A stretch of 64,000 bases of DNA from Catellatospora coxensis (GTDB lineage Bacteria > Actinomycetota > Actinomycetes > Mycobacteriales > Micromonosporaceae): the NCBI RefSeq assembly GCF_016862635.1, contig NZ_BONI01000004.1:1-64000 (forward strand). Direction: 5' to 3'. Below, one piece after another: positions 57,865 through 64,000 of this stretch (within the stretch, counting starts at the first letter, position 1; each line of letters opens with the position of its first letter). The notes under the pieces were generated by a model, which was given only the letters and a program-made list of their open reading frames with translations, made no database searches and had not been told where the DNA came from. The translations under genes and the position numbers were made by a program.

Positions 57865-59220
57865 GTGCGCAGGAGTGTGTCGACGGTCGTGCTCGACCAG
57901 TTCCACCACCCGACGCAGGTGATCGTCGGGGGGTTCGCGGCCGCTGCGCTGGCCGGCACGGGCTTGCTGTCGCTGCCGATCGCCACCGAGTCGGGCGAGC
58001 CGGCCCGGTTCCTCGACGCGCTGTTCACGGCCACCTCGGCGGTGTGCCTGACCGGCCTGATCCTCGTCGACAGCGAGACGCACTGGTCGGTGGCGGGCGA
58101 ACTCATCATCATGCTGCTGATCCAGGCGGGTGGCCTGGGCATCATGACCATGGCGACGCTGTTCGCGGTCGCGCTGTCGGGCCGGATGGGCCTGCGGGCG
58201 CGCATGCTGGTGCAGGCCGAGACCCGGACGCTGCAGATGACCGACCTGCGCCGGGTGGTTCGCAACGTGGTGGTGCTGAGCCTGGTCAGTGAGGCGATCC
58301 TCGCGGCGGTGCTCGCGGGCCGGTTCATGCTCGCCTACGGCGAGTCGTTCGGCCGGTCGGTCTACCTGGGCCTGTTCCATTCGATCTCGGCGTTCAACAA
58401 CGCCGGGTTCGCGCTGTGGCCCGACAGCGTGGTCAGGTTCAACACCGATCCGTGGATCTGCCTGACCCTGGCGGTCGGTGTGATCGTCGGCGGGCTGGGC
58501 TTCCCGGTGCTGTTCGAGCTGCGCCACTCGTGGCGGCGGCCGAAGCGCTGGTCGGTGCTGACCCGCCTCACGCTCACCCTCAGCGCCGTGCTGCTGGTCG
58601 GCGGCACGGTGCTGCTGCTGGCCACCGAGGGCCGCAACCCGCGCACGCTGGGCGACATGTCCGGCGCGGACCAGCTGCTCAACGCGTTCTTCGCCGCGGT
58701 GATGCCGCGCAGCGGCGGGTTCAACTCCATCGACATCGCGGCTATGTACCCGTCGAGCTGGCTGGCGTACGACGCTCTGATGTTCATCGGCGGCGGCAGC
58801 GCGGGCACCGCGGGCGGCATCAAGGTCACCACGTTCGGGCTGCTGGCGTACGTGATCTGGGCGGAGCTGCGCGGCGAGCCGTCGGTCAACGTGGGCCGCC
58901 GCCGCATCCCGGAGCAGCTGCACCGGCAGGCGCTGACCATCGCGCTGGTCGGCGTGGGCATCGTGGCCGGTTCGACGTACCTGCTGCTGGTGCTCAACCC
59001 GCACCCGCTGGACCAGGTGCTGTTCGAGGTCATCTCGGCCTTCGCGACGGTCGGGGTGTCCACCGGCATCACCGCCGAGCTCAACTCCGTCAGTCACGCG
59101 CTGCTGGCGGTCCTGATGTTCGTGGGCCGGGTCGGCCCGCTGACCCTGGGCACGGCGCTGGCGCTGCGCGCCAAGACCCGCCACTACGAGCTACCCGAGG
59201 AGCGTCCCCTTGTCGGCTGA
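57865..59220 (+). CDS. trkH: TrkH/KtrB-family potassium channel subunit
   Basis: A 451-residue membrane protein with four M1-P-M2 units. Selectivity-filter-type turns are TATSAVCLTGLI, SISAFNNAGFAL, VMPRSGGFNSIDI and FATVGVSTGIT. The segment GGGSAGTAGGIKVTTF is typical of the family. GTG start lies 6 bases after TATGGT (leaderless style). The 3' end overlaps trkA by 11 bases. Confidence 0.95.
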   Translation: MRRSVSTVVLDQFHHPTQVIVGGFAAAALAGTGLLSLPIATESGEPARFLDALFTATSAVCLTGLILVDSETHWSVAGELIIMLLIQAGGLGIMTMATLFAVALSGRMGLRARMLVQAETRTLQMTDLRRVVRNVVVLSLVSEAILAAVLAGRFMLAYGESFGRSVYLGLFHSISAFNNAGFALWPDSVVRFNTDPWICLTLAVGVIVGGLGFPVLFELRHSWRRPKRWSVLTRLTLTLSAVLLVGGTVLLLATEGRNPRTLGDMSGADQLLNAFFAAVMPRSGGFNSIDIAAMYPSSWLAYDALMFIGGGSAGTAGGIKVTTFGLLAYVIWAELRGEPSVNVGRRRIPEQLHRQALTIALVGVGIVAGSTYLLLVLNPHPLDQVLFEVISAFATVGVSTGITAELNSVSHALLAVLMFVGRVGPLTLGTALALRAKTRHYELPEERPLVG

Positions 59221-59875
59221 GAACGGCAACGACCCGGTCGTCGTCATCGGACTGGGCAGGTTCGGCAGCTCGCTGGCCCTGGAGCTGATGCGTCGCGGCA
59301 CCGAGGTGCTCGCCATCGACCACCGGCCCAAGGTCGTGCAGAGCCTGGCGGGGGAGCTCACCCACGTGGTGACCGCCGACGCCACCGACCTGGAGGCGCT
59401 GCGCCAGCTCGGCGTGGCCGAGTTCGGCCGGGCGGTGGTGGCCATCGGCTCCGACCTGGAGGCCAGCATCCTGGCGACGTCGCTGCTGGTGGAGCTGGAG
59501 GTGACCGACATCTGGGCGAAGGCGGTCAGCCGCCAGCACGGCCGCATCCTGGAGCGCATCGGGGCCAAGCACATCGTGCTGCCCGAGCACGACATGGGCG
59601 AGCGGGTGGCGCACCTGGTGTCCGGGCGCATGCTCGACTACATGGAGATCGACTCCAACTTCGCGCTGGTCAAGACCCGGCCCCCGCACGAGTACGTGGG
59701 CGTCGCGCTGGGCGAGACCCGGCTGCGGCGCAAGCACGGGGTCACCATCGTCTGCGTGAAGACGCAGGGCAGCGAGTTCACCTACGCCGACGCGACGACC
59801 GTGCTGCAGTACGGCGACATCATCGTGGTCGCCGGGCCGGTCGACCGGGTGGAGCGCTTCGCCGAACTGCCCTGA
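59210..59875 (+). CDS. trkA: TrkA/KtrA-family RCK regulator of potassium uptake
   Basis: A 221-residue protein. The N-terminal TrkA_N Rossmann domain has VVVIGLGRFGSSLALEL, with Asp in DHRPKVVQ for NAD(H)/nucleotide binding. The C-terminal TrkA_C domain lies at about 135-215. TTG at 59210 is chosen because GAGGAG lies 8 bases before it and no other start fits. It is translationally coupled to trkH. Confidence 0.95.
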   Translation: MSAENGNDPVVVIGLGRFGSSLALELMRRGTEVLAIDHRPKVVQSLAGELTHVVTADATDLEALRQLGVAEFGRAVVAIGSDLEASILATSLLVELEVTDIWAKAVSRQHGRILERIGAKHIVLPEHDMGERVAHLVSGRMLDYMEIDSNFALVKTRPPHEYVGVALGETRLRRKHGVTIVCVKTQGSEFTYADATTVLQYGDIIVVAGPVDRVERFAELP

Positions 59876-59969
59876 CCGCCCGGGGCGTTTTGATCATCCG
59901 GGGACCGGGAACGGGGGAGGATGTAGACAGCGGGCAGTCCGGTGCCCGCTCGGTCCCGGGAGGCAGCCC

Positions 59970-61364
59970 ATGACCGCGGACGTCTCGGTCCCCGCGCCGC
60001 ACCCGCAGCGCGACGACCCGCACGAGCTGCGCCGGGTGATCACCCGGCCGATGCTGATCTTCTTCATCCTGGGCGACATCCTCGGGGCGGGCATCTACTC
60101 GCTGACCGGGCAGGTCGGCGCGGAGGTCGGCGGCGCGATCTGGGCGTCGTTCCTGGTCGCGTTCGTGCTGGCGTTCCTGACCGCGTTCGCGTACATGGAG
60201 CTGGTCACGAAGTATCCGCAGGCCGCCGGCGGCGCGCTGTACTGCGACCGGGCGTACCAGATCAAGTTCTTGAGTTTCCTGGTCACCTTCGCGATCATGG
60301 CGTCTGGGGTGACCTCGGCAAGCTTCGCCGCGACACGGGTCGGCGGCCGCTACTTCAGCGGCCTGACCGGGGTGGAGCACCCGCCCACGATCCTCATCGG
60401 CACGCTGGCGATCCTGCTGGTCGCGGCGGTGAACTTCTGGGGCGTCGCCGAGTCCATCAAAGTCAACATCGCGATCACCTGCGTCGAGCTGGCCGGCCTG
60501 CTGTTCGTCATCGGCGTCGGGGCCAGCGTGCTGGCCCAGGGCTCGGGCGACCCGGCCGCCGCGTTCACCTTCTCCGGGCAGGGCTTCGGCGTCGTCACCG
60601 GCATCATGGCGGGCGCGGCGACCGCCTTCTACGCGTTCCTGGGTTTCGAGGACTCGGTGAACCTCGCCGAGGAGACCAAGGAGCCGTCCCGCGACTTCCC
60701 ACCCGCCATGATCACCGGCCTGCTCGCGGCGGCTGTCGTCTACCTGCTCGTCGCGTTCACCGCGGCCATGGTGGTGCCGCTGGACGTGCTCACCACCTCC
60801 AGCGGCCCGCTCCTGGAGGTCGTCAAGATCGGTGCGCCGGACCTGCCGGTGTCGCAGATCTTCTCCGCCGTGTCGATGGTCGCGGTCTCCAACACCATGC
60901 TGATCAACATGCTGATGGCGTCCCGGCTGCTCTACGGCATGGCCCGCCGCGACGTGCTGCCACGCCCGTTCGCTGTCCTGTCCAACCGGCGCACCCCGTG
61001 GATCGCGATCGCCTTCACCACCGCACTGTCGATCCTGCTCATGGCCACCGTCAGCGACCTGACCGACCTCTCCGACACCACCGTGCTCCTACTGACCGCC
61101 GTCTTCCTCCTGGTCAACATCGCCGCACTGGTCCTCCGCCGCGACCACGTCCCGCACCGCCACTTCCGCGCACCCACCGTCATCCCAGCCCTCGGCGCGA
61201 TCGTCTCCGCGGTGTTCCTGCTCCCGTTCGTCCGCGAAGCCGGCATCTACCTCCTCGCCTTCTGGCTCCTACTCGGCGGCGTCGCCCTCTGGGCGCTGAA
61301 CCGCCTCGTAGTCCGCCGCCTACCACCCCGCGACGGCTCCGCCGCCGCCCCACCCCCGGCCTGA
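59970..61364 (+). CDS. APC-superfamily amino acid permease
   Basis: A 464-residue transporter with 12 membrane helices. The first-helix motif GDILGAGIYSLTGQVG binds the substrate amino-acid backbone in relatives, and GFEDSVNLAEETKEPSRDFPP is the TM6-TM7 signature. ATG at 59970 follows GGGAGG. It ends 12 bases before the palindrome element at 61376, which probably terminates it. Substrate unknown. Confidence 0.92.
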   Translation: MTADVSVPAPHPQRDDPHELRRVITRPMLIFFILGDILGAGIYSLTGQVGAEVGGAIWASFLVAFVLAFLTAFAYMELVTKYPQAAGGALYCDRAYQIKFLSFLVTFAIMASGVTSASFAATRVGGRYFSGLTGVEHPPTILIGTLAILLVAAVNFWGVAESIKVNIAITCVELAGLLFVIGVGASVLAQGSGDPAAAFTFSGQGFGVVTGIMAGAATAFYAFLGFEDSVNLAEETKEPSRDFPPAMITGLLAAAVVYLLVAFTAAMVVPLDVLTTSSGPLLEVVKIGAPDLPVSQIFSAVSMVAVSNTMLINMLMASRLLYGMARRDVLPRPFAVLSNRRTPWIAIAFTTALSILLMATVSDLTDLSDTTVLLLTAVFLLVNIAALVLRRDHVPHRHFRAPTVIPALGAIVSAVFLLPFVREAGIYLLAFWLLLGGVALWALNRLVVRRLPPRDGSAAAPPPA

Positions 61365-61375
61365 CCCCGTCCCGG

Positions 61376-61472
61376 CCCCAAGATCGCGACGATCTTGCGT
61401 GGCCTGTGGGTACGACACGCCATAAACGGGCAAAAGGACAACAGTTCGCGCAAGATCGTCGCGATCTTGGGG
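61376..61472. repeat. Nested-palindrome intergenic element, copy 2
   Basis: Perfect 24-base arms (61376-61399 and 61449-61472) enclose a 49-base loop. Each arm contains the inner dyad AAGATCG...CGATCTT. The left arm and the following GGCCTGTGGGTACGACACGCC repeat the copy at 47515 with two changes. It is located 12 bases after the permease stop. A G-rich stretch continues on the right. Confidence 0.82.
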
Positions 61473-61612
61473 TGGGGTGGGGGGTGGGGGTGGGGCGGCG
61501 GGGTATGCGCAAGTTTTGCTCAAGGGTGGGGTGGTGAGGTTTCGCGCGGGTGTGGGGGGCCGTCACTGTGGGTGCACCATCCGCACCACGACGTTGACGA
61601 CGGGAGCTCGCC

Positions 61613-62269
61613 ATGCGGTCCACCCTCGAGCTGCTGCCCGCCGCCGCGTGCGAGCCGCTCGCCCGGCTCGACCGGTCCCGGCTGGGCGACGCGTTCGAGC
61701 TGGCCTGTCTGGTGCGGGCGACGTCGCTGACGCCGGACGGGGGAGTGCGGGTGGGTCATCCGCGTCGCCCGGCCACGCCGGCCGGGACGGTCGAGTTCAG
61801 CGCCGAGCACGCCGCCCGCCGGATGGGGCAGCTGATGCGGGCGCTGGACCTGCCGTACGCCCACGAGACCGCCGAGGCGGGGCTGCGCCGCCGGTACCTG
61901 CTGCACCGGGTCAGCGTGCCGGGCACGCACCGTGGCGCTTACCTGGAGATCGGCGAGAGCGCCTGGCGGCAGGGGCGGGCGGCGGTGCTGAGCACGGCCC
62001 TGGTCGGCCACTCCGCGCCCGCGCACGCCGAGCGGCTGCGCCTGGCCGGTTCCGCGTGGCGCGGCGTGCTGCTGGCCGCCGGCCGCCACATGCGCAAACA
62101 CATCCTGGGCGTACGCGTCATCGACCAGGACCTGGCCGCGATCCTGGTCCGGGGCGCACACCTGCTCGGGGCGCAGGCCGCCCTGTCCCGCCAGGCCGGC
62201 AGCCTGCTGGTCAGCGTCCCCGCCGGCACCGCCCACCGCGTCCTGCACGGCGCGGGCATCCTGCACTGA
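61613..62269 (+). CDS. WhiA N-terminal-domain-like protein lacking the HTH
   Basis: A 218-residue protein. The order of segments resembles the LAGLIDADG-like N-terminal half of the sporulation regulator WhiA: ELACLVRATSLTPDGG, then VEFSAEHAARRMGQLMRALD, RRRYLLHRVSVPG, and LRLAGSAWRGVLLAAG (compare AEAAWRGAFLAHGSL in WhiA). The WhiA C-terminal HTH is absent. ATG at 61613. This is a tentative reading; the protein is otherwise an actinobacterial hypothetical. Confidence 0.45.
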   Translation: MRSTLELLPAAACEPLARLDRSRLGDAFELACLVRATSLTPDGGVRVGHPRRPATPAGTVEFSAEHAARRMGQLMRALDLPYAHETAEAGLRRRYLLHRVSVPGTHRGAYLEIGESAWRQGRAAVLSTALVGHSAPAHAERLRLAGSAWRGVLLAAGRHMRKHILGVRVIDQDLAAILVRGAHLLGAQAALSRQAGSLLVSVPAGTAHRVLHGAGILH

Positions 62270-62434
62270 GCATCGCGCTCGTCGATTCGGCCCGGCGTCT
62301 CCTGCCGACGTTCGGACGCGGCCAGCCGTGCCCGGGTGGTCCCGCCGCTGGGGAGGGCCAGCTCGGCGGCTGCCGTTCCGGTGCGTAGTCCGATAAGATG
62401 GCTTTGTCGCAGTCGCCGTTGGCGCGGTTCGACC
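62270..62434. other. Intergenic region without visible gene
   Basis: 165 bases between the WhiA-like gene and the palindrome at 62435. Coding bias is weak and no promoter stands out except the AT-richer TCCGATAAGATGGC near 62389. Confidence 0.3.
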
Positions 62435-62502
62435 CTTGATCCGTTTTTGTGGACGCTGGACGTCGCCATGGCAGCACCCAGCGTCCACAAAAACGGATCA
62501 AG
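62435..62502. repeat. 25-bp perfect inverted-repeat element
   Basis: Arms 62435-62459 and 62478-62502 are perfectly complementary over 25 bases, with an 18-base loop containing the palindrome GCCATGGC. Each arm carries a T5/A5 run, unusual in this genome. It probably acts as a terminator or mobile palindrome. It lies 166 bases from the nearest upstream stop, so a classical terminator is not certain. Confidence 0.75.
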
Positions 62503-62589
62503 AGCCCGCGCCCCGGCCCGCCGATGGACGGCGCGACCGGGGTCTGTCGTACGTCGGCTCAGCTGTCGGCATAAAAACGGCAGGCGCGA

Positions 62590-62615
62590 ATTCCGTCAGG
62601 CTAGCCTGACGGAAT
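62590..62615 (+). promoter_or_regulatory. 26-base perfect palindrome overlapping the start codon of a small HTH gene
   Basis: The half-site ATTCCGTCAGGCT (62590-62602) is followed directly by its complement (62603-62615). The last two bases are the A and T of the ATG. A TAGCCT -10-like box at 62602-62607 lies 6 bases before the start, so a leaderless transcript would begin at or near the ATG inside the palindrome. It is a probable autoregulatory operator. Confidence 0.75.
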
Positions 62616-62988
62616 GACCACGCCTGACGAGCTCGAACGCGAGCACACCCTCCAGACGGCCGTCACCCGCTACAACGACCTGCGCATGCGCGAGGCGCTC
62701 GGCGAGGTCGGCCTCACCGTCGAAGAATCGCTTCAGGCACTGGCGCTCGGGGAGCTGATCATCCGCAAGGCCGGATACGGCCGGCAGTTGTCGGTGCGCG
62801 GCGCGCGCAGTGCCGGGGCCTCCTGGGCGCAGATCGGCGCCGCGCTGGGCATGACGCGCCAATCAGCCTGGGAGGCACACACCCGCTGGATCAACTACCA
62901 GGCCGAGCAGTTCCGCACCACCGGCGTCGCAGGTTTCGACGCCGAGCAGGAGGCGCAGGCCCGGGACCTGGCCGGCGACGGCGACTGA
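62614..62988 (+). CDS. Small HTH regulator, probable autorepressor
   Basis: A 124-residue protein. The helical N-terminal part (ELEREHTLQTAVTRYNDLRM) is followed by a helix-turn-helix near residues 65-95 (RSAGASWAQIGAALGMTRQS). The C-terminal tail is acidic. The HTH is of the same unusual type as in the protein at 31352-31744. ATG at 62614 lies within the palindrome described at 62590-62615. The 3' end overlaps an ATG of the next frame (TGATG at 62986-62990). Confidence 0.72.
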   Translation: MTTPDELEREHTLQTAVTRYNDLRMREALGEVGLTVEESLQALALGELIIRKAGYGRQLSVRGARSAGASWAQIGAALGMTRQSAWEAHTRWINYQAEQFRTTGVAGFDAEQEAQARDLAGDGD

Positions 62989-63062
62989 TGCCGGCCCGCC
63001 GGACAGGGTGCGGGAGCGCCGGTCGCGGCGGGCCGCGGCGCGCGTCGGGTAGGTTCTGCGCC

Positions 63063-63986
63063 GTGGTCCGTCTGCGAATGCCGTCGGCCGCCGCGCTGGT
63101 CGTGGCGGTCCTGCTCGGCATGGGCGCGTGCACCGAGCCCACGCCGGAGCCGGTGCACCTGGACATCGCGACCGGCAGCCGCACCGGCGTCTACTACGTC
63201 TTCGGCGAGGCGTACAGGACGATCATCAATCGGGAGCTGCCGCACGTGCGGGCCAACGTGCTGGTGACCACGGCCTCGGCGGAGAACGTACGGCTCGTCG
63301 GCAGCGGCCAGGTGCAGCTCGGTTTCACCCAGGCCGACATCCTGCCCACCACCGGCAACCAGGTGCGCGCCGTGGCACGCGTCTACGACGACCTGCTGCA
63401 CCTGGTGGTACGCGCCGACGGCCCGGTGCGCCGGCTCGCCGACCTGCGCGGCCGTACCGTCTCGGTCGGCGCGCCCGGATCGGGTACCGCGATCACCGCG
63501 AACCGCCTGCTGGACGTCGCCGAACTGTCCGGCGACCAGGTGAAGGTCAGCCAGCTCGGCCTGGACGCGTCGGCGCAGGCGCTGGCCGACGGCGAGATCG
63601 ACGCGTTCTTCTTCTCCGGCGGCCCGCCGGTCAAGGCTGTCGAGCAGCTGGTCGACGCGATGCCGATCCGGCTCGTCGAGCTCGGTGAGTGGACCGAGCC
63701 GCTGCGGGTCCGCTACAGCGAGGTCTACGTCAGCCGCGACATCCCGTCGTCCGTCTACGGGCTGGACCCGATCAGCACCGTCGCCGACCCGAACTACCTC
63801 GTGGTCGGCGCGGACATGCCCGACGACCTGGTGTACGAGCTGACCCGGCTGCTCATGCAGTACCGCGACGAGCTCGGGGTCGCCCACCCGGCGGCGGGGC
63901 GCCTCAACCCGCAGTCGGCCATCGCAACCGCCCCCCTGCCCCTCCACCCGGGCGCAGCCCGCTACTACCAATCAATCAAGCCCTGA
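63063..63986 (+). CDS. TAXI-family TRAP solute-binding lipoprotein
   Basis: About 307 residues from the GTG at 63063, which gives a compact signal peptide and lipobox GMGACTEP. An ATG at 62988 would add a long Arg/Gly leader and is less likely despite overlapping the upstream stop. The TAXI signature is visible in IATGSRTGVYYVFGEAYRTI, TTASAENVRLVGSGQVQLGF, GSGTAITANRLLD and the C-terminal half with PDDLVYELTRLLM. It binds carboxylates such as glutamate in relatives. TAXI permease subunits are not in the window. A TAGGTT box sits 7 bases before the GTG. Confidence 0.85.
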   Translation: MVRLRMPSAAALVVAVLLGMGACTEPTPEPVHLDIATGSRTGVYYVFGEAYRTIINRELPHVRANVLVTTASAENVRLVGSGQVQLGFTQADILPTTGNQVRAVARVYDDLLHLVVRADGPVRRLADLRGRTVSVGAPGSGTAITANRLLDVAELSGDQVKVSQLGLDASAQALADGEIDAFFFSGGPPVKAVEQLVDAMPIRLVELGEWTEPLRVRYSEVYVSRDIPSSVYGLDPISTVADPNYLVVGADMPDDLVYELTRLLMQYRDELGVAHPAAGRLNPQSAIATAPLPLHPGAARYYQSIKP

Positions 63987-64000
63987 CACCCACCCCGGGC

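Overview
The window is about 64 kb of very GC-rich, gene-dense DNA with strong third-position G/C bias, many GTG and some TTG starts, 4-base start/stop overlaps, and -10-like TANNNT boxes placed 6-7 bases before start codons (leaderless style). Together with the secreted ricin/CBM-bearing hydrolases, ECF42 sigma factor, golvesin-type domains and TrkA/TrkH pair, this points to an actinobacterium, most likely a filamentous Micromonosporaceae member (Actinoplanes/Catellatospora/Micromonospora type). The genus cannot be fixed from the sequence alone. The window reads as chromosome: no tRNA, rRNA, CRISPR array, prophage or plasmid functions were seen, and only one decayed IS element.

Layout. 1-9.0 kb: a secreted GH20 hexosaminidase (running off the left edge), a class IV aminotransferase, a TetR/maleate-isomerase-like/bicupin cluster, a HAD hydrolase, a CYTH protein, the C-terminal relic of a terpene synthase, and an arginase-fold protein. 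9.2-14.3 kb: two secreted enzymes (metallophosphoesterase and phosphodiester glycosidase) that end in near-identical golvesin-like domains and flank a NicO metal exporter and a lipoprotein. 14.3-19.8 kb: an ECF42 sigma/YCII pair, an ArsR-type regulator divergent from an MFS exporter, and a frameshifted IS605-type tnpB that abuts a truncated host gene. 19.8-25.2 kb: a DUF2306 membrane protein, a NarL-type two-component system, a beta-helix acyltransferase fusion, and an AlkZ-like winged-helix protein. 25.6-29 kb: a membrane protein converging on a minus-strand unit HTH, STAS, acidic peptide, JmjC oxygenase. 29-37.5 kb: a secreted three-repeat protein, a stand-alone phosphohistidine (PEP-utilizer) domain sandwiched between two HTH proteins, a sterol-desaturase-like protein, LysE/LysG, SIMPL and RibD-like proteins, and a GH19 chitinase. 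37.5-44.9 kb: a secreted 2,088-residue RHS polymorphic toxin with an Ntox44-like tip and an overlapping membrane-anchored downstream gene. 45-53.6 kb: a ROK repressor, a GDSL esterase with ricin lectin, a TetR/acyl-CoA dehydrogenase unit divergent from an SDR, an MBL hydrolase and a CNNM/HlyC-type CBS protein. 53.7-64 kb: 6-phosphogluconate dehydrogenase, an EEP phosphodiesterase, SthA transhydrogenase, the TrkH/TrkA potassium system, an APC permease, a WhiA-like half protein, a small HTH protein with a palindromic operator on its start codon, and a TAXI binding lipoprotein.

How genes work together. The GH20 hexosaminidase and GH19 chitinase fit a chitin-degrading lifestyle. They share an upstream motif (core ACTG-YAGG-CTTTA) with the three-repeat secreted protein, suggesting co-regulation. 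Gnd makes NADPH and SthA can re-equilibrate it with NADH. TrkH/TrkA form the potassium uptake system. The most unusual material is the JmjC oxygenase translationally coupled to a 68-residue Asp/Gly/Ala-rich peptide, the RHS toxin with an unrecognised partner, the stand-alone phosphohistidine domain operon, the WhiA-like half protein, and a family of long nested palindromes, one of which occurs twice in the window.
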